A stretch of DNA of 64,000 nt from Treponema sp. J25 (GTDB taxonomy: Bacteria; Spirochaetota; Spirochaetia; Treponematales; Breznakiellaceae). A program made the position numbers and the translations under genes. Of this stretch, positions 17,658 to 26,048 are shown piece after piece. Each line of letters begins with the position of its first letter. Position 1 is the first letter of the stretch. The stretch covers positions 1-64,000 of the forward strand of contig NZ_PTQW01000006.1 in NCBI RefSeq assembly GCF_004343725.1. Reading direction: 5' to 3'. The notes under the pieces are model-generated. The model did not search any database and was not told the DNA's origin. It was given only the letters and a program-made list of their open reading frames with translations.

Positions 17658-18763
17658 GCTGATTAGATTGCCACACAAACCGCAGATACCCCTCGATAAA
17701 TATATCGATATCTCCGTCCATGACGGCCTGAATATTTCCCACCTCTATCTTGGTACGGTTATCCTTTACCAGCGTATATGGCTGAAACACATAGCTTCGG
17801 ATTTGGTTACCCCATGAGATGTCCTTTTTCTCCTGGGCAAATTTTTCGTGTTCCTTTTCTTTTTCGGCCCGGTAGTATTCATAGAGCCTGGCCTTGAGCA
17901 TGTTCATGGCGATGGCCTTGTTCTTTATCTGGCTCCGTTCATTCTGGCAGGCCACCACAATTCCCGTGGGGATATGGGTAATGCGGACCGCACTGTCCGT
18001 TTTGTTCACATGCTGGCCCCCGGCACCCCCGGAACGATAGGTATCGATCCGTAGGTCCTCAGGGCGAATCTCCACTTCCACCGAATCATCCAGGAGAGGA
18101 AACACATACACCGAAGCAAAGGAGGTATGACGGCGGGCGTTCGCATCAAAGGGAGATATCCGCACAAGCCGATGGACACCTGACTCCCCCTTCAGGTATC
18201 CATAGGCATAGGGGCCTTCGATCTGGACGGTCACCGATTTAATGCCCCCTTCGGCTTCTAGGAGATCCAGTTCTTCCACCTGGAAGCCCCGCCGTTCGGC
18301 CCATCGCAGGTACATGCGGTAGAGCATCCGGGCCCAGTCACAGGCTTCGGTTCCTCCCGCCCCCGCATGAACCGTAAGGAAGCACCCCTTTTCGTCCACC
18401 TCACCGGACATGAGTTCCACGATGTTGAGCTTTTCAAAGCGACTTTCTAGGTCCCGAAGGGTCTGCTCTATTTCCGCCGCATGGGATTCATCCCCCTCTG
18501 CCTCCGCAAGCTGGTGAAGCACCTCCAGGTCCTCCACCTCTTGCACTAACTTTTTCCACGGTTCGTACCGATTCCTAAGGCCCTTCAGTTCTGCCAGGAC
18601 CTTTTCGGCCCCTTCCTGGTCATTCCAAAAGTCCGATTCTTGGGTCCTTGTCTCTAGGACCTGTATCTTTTGTGCTATTCCCGATGCTTCAAAGACGCCT
18701 CCAGGTATCCATGATACGGGCCTTTAAAGCTTGAATAGGAGACCCTAACTCGATGAGCAACAT
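17647..18763 (-). CDS. prfB: Peptide chain release factor 2 with programmed +1 frameshift
   Basis: RF2 releases peptides at UAA and UGA. The main frame holds the SPF codon-recognition motif (RISPFDANARR) and the catalytic GGQ (SGGAGGQHVNKTDSAVRI). It has no good start of its own. A zero-frame ORF begins at ATG 18763, 10 bases after AAAGGAG, and runs 24 codons to CTT TGA (TGA at 18691-18689). A +1 shift at CTT continues LEASGIAQKIQVLETRTQES straight into the main frame. TGGAGG just upstream acts as the internal Shine-Dalgarno. The full product is 371 residues, normal for RF2. Low RF2 should favour the shift, giving autoregulation (established for the family). Confidence 0.95.
18689..18703 (-). 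promoter_or_regulatory. prfB frameshift site: internal SD plus slippery CTT-TGA
   Basis: Reading leftward, the bases are TGGAGG CGT CTT TGA. The SD-like TGGAGG is spaced to stimulate slippage of the CTT peptidyl-tRNA to TTT, and TGA is the RF2-specific stop. This matches the autoregulatory site seen in most bacterial prfB genes. The downstream base is A rather than the common C. Confidence 0.92.
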
Positions 18764-18805
18764 ACGATTCTTACTCCTTTCTATCTAGACGATGATTATG
18801 GGGTC

Positions 18806-19090
18806 TTATTTTTGTGCCGGCGGACGGGAGACCAACTTTTGCCATTTTTTATCTTTCAGGTATGAAATCACCAGGGTCCCTTCCACCGGATACTGGTATA
18901 TCCTGATTCTATCAAAGGCATCGGTAGCCCGGTCAAGATCGTACTTAAGGCGAACAAGGGTATCCGGATGTATCAGAGCCGATTCCCATACTCCCCGTTG
19001 AACCTTCTCAAAGCCATACTGGGCAATGATGTTGGCCAGTTCGCGGGCCCGCTCTTCTGAACCAGGATCCAGCACTACCGAAACAAACAT
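18806..19090 (-). CDS. Cas2-like small ferredoxin-fold protein, stand-alone
   Basis: The 94-residue protein looks like the Cas2 family: an initial beta strand MFVSVVLD with Asp8, a helix, then YGFEKVQRGVWESAL (cf. YGF-x-RVQ-S-V-F-E of Cas2), and a third strand DRIRIYQYP (cf. D-x-V-x-x-Y). The C-terminal tail is short. No cas1 or other cas gene and no repeat array are nearby; the neighbours are the mutY-like gene (86 bases upstream) and prfB (42 bases downstream). Family assignment is from motif reading only. VapD-like or other Cas2-fold nucleases are alternatives. Confidence 0.6.
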   Translation of the reverse strand: MFVSVVLDPGSEERARELANIIAQYGFEKVQRGVWESALIHPDTLVRLKYDLDRATDAFDRIRIYQYPVEGTLVISYLKDKKWQKLVSRPPAQK

Positions 19091-19176
19091 ATGTTTACCT
19101 TACCCTATCAGGGCCATTCTGTCCATAAGGGAGAATCGAGGTAGAGAAACCAGGGCCCTTAAAAAACCAGCGGCTC

Positions 19177-20028
19177 TTACCTCTCGGGTGCTCCACTGGC
19201 AATGCGATACTGCCCTTCCGATTCGGCAACAAAGGATTCCTTTTGCAGGTCCTGGAGGACCGAAGCAAGCCGGGTCCTTTCGTAGCCAGCATGCTGTTCC
19301 AGTTCTTCCAGGGTAAGGGCCCCTTCCCGGGAAAGAATACGGAGAATGGCCCCTCGAATTTGACGACGGGACCCCTTAAAGGGGCTTTGGCGATTATAGT
19401 GGGCGCTCTTTCGAGAAGGATTGGGGAGAATTTTCTTAAGGGCCGCCCCGTAATCCATAAGGGCCCAGTACCACTCCCGGGGCCGTTCTCGGTCCAGGGC
19501 CGCCTCCAGGATGGGCACCAGTTCCTGATCCGGCACACCCTCCCGATCTTGAAAAAAGAAGTGGAGCACCGCCGCCCGGATGTTGGTTTCGATAAAAACT
19601 TCGGGGGTATTGTAGGCAAAACAAGCCACCGCCCGGGCGGTATACGGTCCGATGCCGGGCAGCCGTTCCAGTTCGTGCACAGAAGCGGGGACCAGTCCTC
19701 CATAGTGTTCAGTAATACGGCGGGCCGCTTCCTGAAGGTACCGGGCCCGTCGATTGTAGCCCAGGCCTGACCACTCCTTAAGCACCTCCGGGAAGGGGGC
19801 CGCTGCGAGCAGCTCTGGCCGGGGCCAGCGTTGCATCCACCGTTCGTAATAGGGCACCACCCGTTCGGTCTGGGTCTGTTGGAGCATCACCTCCGAAACA
19901 AGGACACCCCAGGGATGGACAGTCCTCCGCCAGGGGAAATCCCGTCCCGCTTCCTTAAAATGGGACCACACGGCGCTTGTAAAGGCTTCTAAAAGCTCTT
20001 TCTGTTCCTGTTCCATACAGGCTCGCAC
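19177..20028 (-). CDS. HhH-GPD DNA glycosylase, MutY-like but lacking the Fe-S cluster
   Basis: The protein (283 residues from GTG 20028, or 279 from ATG 20016, which I slightly favour) follows MutY: SEVMLQQTQTERVVPYYERW, GLGYNRRARYL, and the HhH motif LPGIGPYTARAV. Two features are off. At the catalytic Asp of the VDGNV segment it reads FIETNI, so Glu147 replaces Asp. The region that should hold four Fe-S cysteines reads ALMDYGAALKKILPNPSRKS and has none, and no MutT-like C-terminal domain follows; a winged-helix-like tail does. I expect base-excision repair, with adenine opposite 8-oxoG as the likeliest but untested substrate. Confidence 0.8.
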   Translation of the reverse strand: MRACMEQEQKELLEAFTSAVWSHFKEAGRDFPWRRTVHPWGVLVSEVMLQQTQTERVVPYYERWMQRWPRPELLAAAPFPEVLKEWSGLGYNRRARYLQEAARRITEHYGGLVPASVHELERLPGIGPYTARAVACFAYNTPEVFIETNIRAAVLHFFFQDREGVPDQELVPILEAALDRERPREWYWALMDYGAALKKILPNPSRKSAHYNRQSPFKGSRRQIRGAILRILSREGALTLEELEQHAGYERTRLASVLQDLQKESFVAESEGQYRIASGAPER

Positions 20029-20033
20029 AGAAA

Positions 20034-20597
20034 TCAGGGGGATTGGCCCGGAAGGGGACCATATCCCCGTTGAGAAAGGGCTTTCACTATCTGTTCCACA
20101 ATCTCTTCCGGGCCGGGCTGATCCACATCAATGATAAGATCCGCAAAATCATACACATCATTATCAATCCCATATAACCGGAGGTACCGTTCCCGATCCT
20201 GCCGGTCCCGTTCCAGGGTAAACCGGGTTATGGTCTCGAGGTCGCCCCCCTCCCGTTGTTGAATCCGTTGGGCCCGTACCTCCGGCTGAGCCCGGAGGTA
20301 CACCTTGAGATCCGCCTCGGGGAGCATCCAGATAGCCAGCCGGGAACCAAGCACACAGCCCCCATCTTGCCGGGCAAGCTCCACCTGTCGGCGATCCACT
20401 TCCCGGTCCCACCAATCATCGGTACTAGCCCGGCGCAACACCTCTTCGAGGGAGAGCCCCTGTTCCTGGGCCAGGTTCCGAAAGGTAAAATTGATGCACC
20501 GGAGCCCGAGACGGCTTGCCAGAAGCCTGCTCACCGTGGTATTGCCACAGCCACTCTTCCCGGAAATAGCGATCCGTAGGTCCTGAACTGCCTTCAT
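20034..20597 (-). CDS. Cytidylate kinase-like family protein
   Basis: The 187-residue P-loop kinase resembles the short cytidylate kinase family (AAA_26/Cytidylate_kin2), which phosphorylates CMP and dCMP. The P-loop reads GKSGCGNTT (13-21), with Asn in place of the usual Lys of GxxGxGKT. DDWWDREVDRRQVELA and GSRLAIWMLPEADLKVYLRA match the substrate-binding and strand regions. LID arginines are present (RAQRIQQREGG). It overlaps the yicC stop by 4 bases and precedes the mutY-like gene by 5. A different NMP or small-molecule kinase activity is possible. Confidence 0.75.
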   Translation of the reverse strand: MKAVQDLRIAISGKSGCGNTTVSRLLASRLGLRCINFTFRNLAQEQGLSLEEVLRRASTDDWWDREVDRRQVELARQDGGCVLGSRLAIWMLPEADLKVYLRAQPEVRAQRIQQREGGDLETITRFTLERDRQDRERYLRLYGIDNDVYDFADLIIDVDQPGPEEIVEQIVKALSQRGYGPLPGQSP

Positions 20598-21460
20598 TCC
20601 ACATTCCTTAACTGTTCCCGGATATTTTCCAGGGCATCCTTCATGGCCACCACCGCCTGGCTTACTTCAATGAGGGGACTCTTACTTCCGATGGTGTTTA
20701 CTTCCCGATTCATTTCCTGGCAAAGAAAATCAAGCTTTTTCCCTGGCGCAGGATTTTCTTTGAGTTCCCGGCGGAATTCCTTAAGATGAGTCATAAGGCG
20801 GCTTATTTCCTCCGAAATGGTATACTTCATGAGAAGTACCGCCGTTTCTGTCAGGATGCGGTTTTCATCCACCAGATCCCCCATCACTTCCTGAAACCGC
20901 TGACGCAGGTTTTTCTTGATATGTTCTTCCAGCTGGGGCGCATGTGTTTGTACCGTGGCAAGGGATGTTTCGATGGTTCCTACATGCCGAAGGATATCCT
21001 CGGCGGTAGCCTCCCCTTCCCGGGCCCGCTGGGCTTCAAACTGACGCATCGCCTCTTCCAGGGCCTGATTCAGAAAAGGACGATACCGCTCGGGATCCCG
21101 CTTTTTTTCTACCTGGAGCACCCCTTCCATGCTGACAATGGTAGCCAGTCGTGGAGTTTCTCCAAGACCGAGGGCCGCGCTCAATTCCTGTAATGCCTTA
21201 TAGTAGGAGAGGGCCATAGGGGTATCCACCACCACTTCGCTCTCAGAGACAAGTTCCCGCAGTCGTACCGTCACCTCCACTTTGCCCCGCTCGCAATGGT
21301 CCGCCAGGTATTCCCGAATGGGTTGCTCAAAAACCATAAGAGAAGAAGGAAGGTTGATATTCAGCTCGAGAAAACGGCTATTGTAGCCCCGAAGTTCTAC
21401 CGAAAGGCTTCCAAAATCGGCGGTTTGTTCTCCATAGCCGTATCCTGTCATACTTTTCAC
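20594..21460 (-). CDS. yicC: YicC family endoribonuclease-like protein
   Basis: The 288-residue protein begins VKSMTGYGYGEQ, the standard YicC N-terminus (cf. IRSMTGF), so the GTG at 21460 with GGAGGA 6 bases upstream is the right start. It ends with the conserved KKLDFLCQEMNREVNTIGSKS segment (DUF1732), including the acidic/His-rich signature positions. YicC of Escherichia coli has been reported to act on RNA, including the small RNA RyhB. It overlaps the cytidylate-kinase-like gene by 4 bases, a neighbourhood like the yicC-gmk pairing of other bacteria. Confidence 0.92.
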   Translation of the reverse strand: MKSMTGYGYGEQTADFGSLSVELRGYNSRFLELNINLPSSLMVFEQPIREYLADHCERGKVEVTVRLRELVSESEVVVDTPMALSYYKALQELSAALGLGETPRLATIVSMEGVLQVEKKRDPERYRPFLNQALEEAMRQFEAQRAREGEATAEDILRHVGTIETSLATVQTHAPQLEEHIKKNLRQRFQEVMGDLVDENRILTETAVLLMKYTISEEISRLMTHLKEFRRELKENPAPGKKLDFLCQEMNREVNTIGSKSPLIEVSQAVVAMKDALENIREQLRNVE

Positions 21461-21541
21461 ATCATTCCTCCTCGCCCCTGTACTTCACCATTCTTACTAC
21501 GATAGTCCTTTCCCATCTTTGTAAGCTTGTAAAGGCCCGTT

Positions 21542-23035
21542 TTAGTTTTCCCCGGTTTTTTCCTGGTTTCGTAACGCTTCGTACAGGGCCCTTCCCAGTT
21601 TCCAATTATCCCCTGCTCCCATGGTAATAAAAAGATCCCCCGGTCGTAAGGTCCTTTGCAAAAAAGGAAGGGCCTCGAGGGGATCGTCAAAATAGTACAC
21701 CGCTGGGTACAGGGAAGCGGCCCGCTCAAAAAGGGTCTTTCCTGTTACCCCGCCCGTATAGGTTTCCCGGGCAGAGGGATAAATGGCATGGAGCAGCACC
21801 ATATCCGCATCATAGAAGGATGCGGCAAACTCATCCAGGAGGGAAGCGGTCCTACTGTAGGTGTGACTCATAAAGCTTACAATCAGGCGACGCCGGGGAT
21901 AAAAGGCCCGAAGTCCCGCCAGGGTCGTTTTAATTGCCGTAGGATGATGGGCGTAATCATCCATGATAAGGATTCCCTGGGCCTCGCCGATCCGTTCGCT
22001 CCGCCGCCGACTTCCCCGAAACGAGGCCAAGCCTCGCCGAAGGGCCTCCAGACGGGAAGCGGTCCAGAGCTCGGGCAGAATCTCTGTAAAACCATCGGCC
22101 TTCCCATCAAAGGTAGCGAGGAGGGAGCTTACCAGAGCGATGGCCCCCGTCGCGTTGAGCACCGTATGGAAACCAGGAACGGAGAGCGAAAACTCCCCCT
22201 CCATTCCTCGCAGACTAAAAAGGGTACACTCCTCTCCCTGGCGGACGGCGGTAACCCCAAAGGGGCCTTCCGCAGTTTTCCCGTACGGGATACGTTGAAT
22301 ATCCGGCCTGAGCGCCCCAATCCGATCGGCCACGTCCCGGGCCCCGGCATCATCATAACAATAGATGAGCAGCCCTCCCTGGGGCAGCCGTTGAGCATAT
22401 TCCACAAAGGCATCCCGGATAGATTCATAGGTAGGATAATAGTCTTGATGATCGCTTTCTACGCTGGTTAAAAGGATCCGGCGCGGAGAAAAGGCCAGAA
22501 AATGTCGTCGATATTCGCAGGTTTCTGCCACAAAGAAGGTATTTCCCAGAATAAGGGTAGAACGGTTATTAAAATTGCTAACCCCACTTCCCGCAAGAAC
22601 CTGGGCGGGAAGGTTAAGCTCCTTAAGGATCGTCCCTACCAGGGCAGTGGTGGTGGTTTTCCCGTGCACCCCCGCCACCGCCGACGAATCGAAACGACGA
22701 GAATAGGCTCCCAGAGCATCGGTGTATTTTATGATAGGAATCCCCATCTCTCGGGCTCGGAGGAGTTCCACATGACTTCCCGGGTCATAGGCCGCCGAAT
22801 GGATCACCAGTTTTGTGTCGGGTAAAAGGTTCTGGGCCGAAAAGCCCTCCTGCACCGGGATGCGTAATTCCTTAAGAATGGCATCCGTATAAAATTGGTC
22901 GGCCGTGTCAGACCCCCGGATCCGGGCTCCCTGCGCAGAAAGCAATTCTGCCAGGGCACACATACCCGTTCCTTTTATACCCACCATATGGATGGGGACA
23001 CCCACCAACCTTTCCGGAAGCTCCACCATACTCAT
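21542..23035 (-). CDS. murC: UDP-N-acetylmuramate--L-alanine ligase
   Basis: MurC adds L-Ala to UDP-MurNAc in cytoplasmic peptidoglycan synthesis. The 497-residue protein has the N-terminal Rossmann motif HMVGIKGTGMCALAELL (IGIGG-type with a Lys), the ATP loop GVHGKTTTTALVG, the central-domain ETCEYRRHFL and DYAHHPTAI, the Mur ligase metal/substrate motif. Length is normal. It is the first gene of the long leftward run and is divergent from folC. An alternative GTG start about ten codons in, preceded by GGAAAGG, would fit better with the predicted promoter. Confidence 0.95.
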   Translation of the reverse strand: MSMVELPERLVGVPIHMVGIKGTGMCALAELLSAQGARIRGSDTADQFYTDAILKELRIPVQEGFSAQNLLPDTKLVIHSAAYDPGSHVELLRAREMGIPIIKYTDALGAYSRRFDSSAVAGVHGKTTTTALVGTILKELNLPAQVLAGSGVSNFNNRSTLILGNTFFVAETCEYRRHFLAFSPRRILLTSVESDHQDYYPTYESIRDAFVEYAQRLPQGGLLIYCYDDAGARDVADRIGALRPDIQRIPYGKTAEGPFGVTAVRQGEECTLFSLRGMEGEFSLSVPGFHTVLNATGAIALVSSLLATFDGKADGFTEILPELWTASRLEALRRGLASFRGSRRRSERIGEAQGILIMDDYAHHPTAIKTTLAGLRAFYPRRRLIVSFMSHTYSRTASLLDEFAASFYDADMVLLHAIYPSARETYTGGVTGKTLFERAASLYPAVYYFDDPLEALPFLQRTLRPGDLFITMGAGDNWKLGRALYEALRNQEKTGEN

Positions 23036-23043
23036 AAAACCCT

Positions 23044-23072
23044 ATACTACCGAAAGCTCCGTCTTTTGGCAA
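23044..23072 (-). promoter_or_regulatory. Candidate murC promoter
   Basis: On the reverse strand TTGCCA (23072-23067), a 17-base spacer and TAGTAT (23049-23044) resemble a sigma-70 promoter. It would start near 23037, only two bases before the first murC ATG. The mRNA would then be leaderless, unless the GTG about ten codons downstream is the true start. Confidence 0.35.
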
Positions 23073-23201
23073 TGTATAAGGTGGGTCAGATTGGTAAGCC
23101 CTGGCCCAAGGGAAAAGCGTCATATAAAACACCCGGGCCCTTCCCCCAAACATAGGCAGTGGCCTTGTCAAAAAGGAAAAAATACCCAAAGATAGGCCAT
23201 C

Positions 23202-24617
23202 ATGGCATACGGATCCCCCTTTACGAGTAGCGAACAGGTTTTTTTGTGGATAGAATCCTTTACCAACTATGAAAAGATTCCCTCGAGCCGCCCCTTTCGG
23301 CTGGACCGGATGGAAGCCATGGCGGAACTCGCAGGACATCCTGAAAAATGCGCTCCGGTAATCCATGTGGCGGGATCCAAAGGAAAGGGGTCCGTAAGTA
23401 CCATCATAGCCTCGTTGCTCCAGAGATCCGGTCTTAGCACCGGTCGTTATCTTTCACCCCATGTAAGCGATTACCGGGAACGGATAGGCCTGGCAGATCG
23501 TTTTTTTGAGGAAGATATCTATTGCGCAGCGGGGGAAGAACTGCGGCAGATCGTGGAAAAAGCTCCGGTAGCATACCCCCAGTTCTTTGATCCCACCAGG
23601 GGGAATGGCGAGGCCCCCACTTTTTTTGAACTCTGTACCCTGCTCTTTTTCCTCTGTTGCCGCAGGGCCCAGGTAGACATTATGGTGGTGGAAGTAGGCA
23701 TGGGAGGTCGGCTCGATGCCACCAATATTGTAAACCCCCTGGTATCGGTGATTACACCCATCGAACTCGAGCATACGGCATATTTAGGAAACACCATCGC
23801 AGCCATCGCAGGAGAAAAGGCGGGGATCATAAAAAAGGGGAAACCGGTAGTTCTTGCTCCTCAGCAAGCAGAAGCCCTGTCGGTGTTTCAATCTATCGCT
23901 CAAGAACGACAGGCCCCCCTCTATTATCTTCCTGACATGGTGGAGGTAAAAGAAATCCACATTTCTCCCCGGGGAACCCAATGGACCTGGAAAGTAAAGG
24001 AAGGGGAAACATCCCATCTTTGGCCAGAAAACCTGAGGGCCCACCCTCAGAACCTTTCGATTCCCCTTATTGGGGAGATTCAGGCCTGGAACACCCTCCA
24101 GGCCCTCGCAGCCCTGTATAGGATTTTTCCTGATACGGAGTGGACGGCCCTTCTTTCAGAGCTTTCCTCCCTTTCCCTTCCTGCTCGTTTTGAACGGATA
24201 CACGAAGACCCCGAGGTTATCCTTGATGGGGCCCATACTCCCCGGAGCATCAAGCTCTGTCTTACCACATTTTGCACCCTCTATGGGGAAGGGAACATCC
24301 TTTTATTTGGATGTGCCGCCGACAAAGACGTAGAAAGCATGGCCAATATTCTGGCACCCCATTTCCGCGAGATTATCCTCACCAGGCCTGGAAATTTTAA
24401 AAAGAGTGACCTCCCCCGGATGGAGGAGGCCTTTCGGAAAAGCGGGGGGTCCTTTAAAACCCTGGAGGAGACCGATGCGGCAATTAACCTGGCAATCCAC
24501 AAAGCACACGAGAAGGGGAAGGCACTTCTCGTGTGTGGCTCCTTTTATCTGGCTGCCGAGGCCCGAAGGTATTTTTTGGGAGCTCCATTGGGAGACCCAG
24601 ATAAAGGAAAAAGGTAG
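23202..24617 (+). CDS. folC: Folylpolyglutamate synthase / dihydrofolate synthase
   Basis: FolC adds glutamate to dihydropteroate and to folates. The 471-residue Mur-ligase-fold enzyme has the N-terminal YEKIPSSRPFRLDRMEAM region, the P-loop HVAGSKGKGSVSTIIASL, the omega-loop SPHVSDYRERIG, VEVGMGGRLDATNIV, ITPIELEHTAYLGNTIAAIA and DGAHTPRS in the C-terminal domain. All are FolC signatures. It is monocistronic on the forward strand, divergent from murC with 166 bases between. I see no strong promoter close to the start. Confidence 0.93.
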   Translation: MAYGSPFTSSEQVFLWIESFTNYEKIPSSRPFRLDRMEAMAELAGHPEKCAPVIHVAGSKGKGSVSTIIASLLQRSGLSTGRYLSPHVSDYRERIGLADRFFEEDIYCAAGEELRQIVEKAPVAYPQFFDPTRGNGEAPTFFELCTLLFFLCCRRAQVDIMVVEVGMGGRLDATNIVNPLVSVITPIELEHTAYLGNTIAAIAGEKAGIIKKGKPVVLAPQQAEALSVFQSIAQERQAPLYYLPDMVEVKEIHISPRGTQWTWKVKEGETSHLWPENLRAHPQNLSIPLIGEIQAWNTLQALAALYRIFPDTEWTALLSELSSLSLPARFERIHEDPEVILDGAHTPRSIKLCLTTFCTLYGEGNILLFGCAADKDVESMANILAPHFREIILTRPGNFKKSDLPRMEEAFRKSGGSFKTLEETDAAINLAIHKAHEKGKALLVCGSFYLAAEARRYFLGAPLGDPDKGKR

Positions 24618-24776
24618 CTTTGTAAAATTCTTTGGAATTGGGGCCCCACAATCAGAGGTAGAGAAAAACACCCTTTTCTTAGTTACTCATCAAGGGAGAA
24701 GAGATAAAAAGTCGATCTTGATGCATATCTTTAAATAACGAAAGTAGCGTAATTTTTTATCAAAAATCCAAAAAAC

Positions 24777-24805
24777 TTGCCTTTTTCCCAAAGTGCCGGT
24801 ATAGT
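24777..24805 (+). promoter_or_regulatory. Promoter of the sensor kinase gene
   Basis: TTGCCT (24777-24782), 17-base spacer and TATAGT (24800-24805) form a good sigma-70-type promoter. Transcription would start near 24812, leaving a 50-base leader with AAGGAAGGG before the ATG at 24863. The rest of the 245-base gap after folC holds only A/T-rich sequence. Confidence 0.55.
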
Positions 24806-24862
24806 AAGAGAAGGTCAGGTATTCTGTACCGCTTTCGTCTGCTACAAGGAAGGGCTTTTTTC

Positions 24863-26017
24863 ATGGATGAAAATGGAAGTGGTATCGATATAAAATACGA
24901 TGAGGATATTCTGCGGCTCATTAATCAACTTAAAACAGAAATTATCGAAAGGAAGTGGGCAGAAAAAAAATCCCGGGACGCCCTGGATTATGCAGAAAGT
25001 ATCATCGATTCGGTAAAACATCCTCTGGTGGTGCTTGACGAGAACCGAAAAGTTATCTCCGCCAATCTGGCCTTTTACGATCTCTTTAACCTTACCCCCG
25101 GCATGGTGCTGGGACAACCGTTCCTACGGATTTCCGATGGTTTTTTTAACTTCGAAGAAATGAATCGCCTCCTCAGCGTAAAACCAACCACCGAACCGGT
25201 CGTGATAGAAATCCACCGCAATTTTCACCTTATTGGGAGGAAATACCTGAAAGCGGCTATTCAGGGACTCCAGTACAACGTCAAACACCTGAACTTCTCC
25301 TTTCTCACCATAGAAGATATTACGGAGCAAAAAAACACGGAGATGCAACTGCGGAAGGCCCTGGAAGAAAAAAGCATCCTCGTTCGGGAGGTACATCACC
25401 GGGTAAAAAACAATCTGCAGATTCTTTTAAGCCTTTTATCGCTTCAGATTAGCTCCCTCCATGACGAAAGTCCCGAAGAGGTGTTGGAAGAAGCCCGAAC
25501 CAGAATCATGGCTATTGCGGCCGTTCATGAGTGTATTTCTGAAGACGGAGAAGTTGACCGTCTTCCCCTTCAGGAAGCCATACGACGTTTAATAGAAGGA
25601 TTAGATGCCCTTTTTGATGATGGCGTACAGGTTTCTATCAAAGTCCCTGTAATTTTTCTTTCCATTAATCAGGCCACAATTCTTAGTTTAGTTCTAAACG
25701 AAATTGTATCAGATATTCATAAGGCAGGTTTCGAAGTTGATGCTCCGAGCAAACGGATCATCATTGAAGGACAAACGACGGGGAACGAAGTTATTATCAC
25801 CATTTCTGATAATGGGCATGTAAAAGAAGCTCCCCGCCGCCTTATTAATCGGGCAAAACCAGAAAGCTCCTTAGGCTATATTCTGGTAAAGAACCTCGTA
25901 GAACAACAATTAAAAGGTAGTTGGAAAACCAGGATTAACAAAGGAATTACCCACGAAATCCGCTTTAATACGGAGGTCGATTCGGCTTTCACGGCCCAGC
26001 CCTTACAGGAAATATAA
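24863..26017 (+). CDS. Orphan PAS sensor histidine kinase of the HisKA_2 (HWE-like) type
   Basis: The 384-residue cytosolic protein has a short coiled coil, a PAS domain (about 42-155), then HisKA_2 with the phospho-acceptor region REVHHRVKNNLQILLSLLSL (His178/His179). The HATPase_c domain has VLNEIVSDIHKAGF as N-box, ISDNG as G1 and SLGYILVKNLV as G2. In the N-box the usual second Asn (NEL-x-x-NA) is Asp. No membrane segment and no response regulator are adjacent, so partner and signal are unknown. HisKA_2 kinases often feed stand-alone regulators, including RNA-binding ANTAR types. Confidence 0.85.
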   Translation: MDENGSGIDIKYDEDILRLINQLKTEIIERKWAEKKSRDALDYAESIIDSVKHPLVVLDENRKVISANLAFYDLFNLTPGMVLGQPFLRISDGFFNFEEMNRLLSVKPTTEPVVIEIHRNFHLIGRKYLKAAIQGLQYNVKHLNFSFLTIEDITEQKNTEMQLRKALEEKSILVREVHHRVKNNLQILLSLLSLQISSLHDESPEEVLEEARTRIMAIAAVHECISEDGEVDRLPLQEAIRRLIEGLDALFDDGVQVSIKVPVIFLSINQATILSLVLNEIVSDIHKAGFEVDAPSKRIIIEGQTTGNEVIITISDNGHVKEAPRRLINRAKPESSLGYILVKNLVEQQLKGSWKTRINKGITHEIRFNTEVDSAFTAQPLQEI

Positions 26018-26048
26018 AACAAAGATGGCGTTAACCGCTGTTTCCACA

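Noticed and set aside
18546-18763. A start of prfB at GTG 18546
   Set aside because: It would cut off the conserved N-terminal helices; the leader frame with AAAGGAG and the CTT-TGA shift site explains the gene better.
18806-19090. A CRISPR-Cas locus around the Cas2-like gene
   Set aside because: No cas1, effector, leader or regularly spaced repeats are found in either direction within the window.
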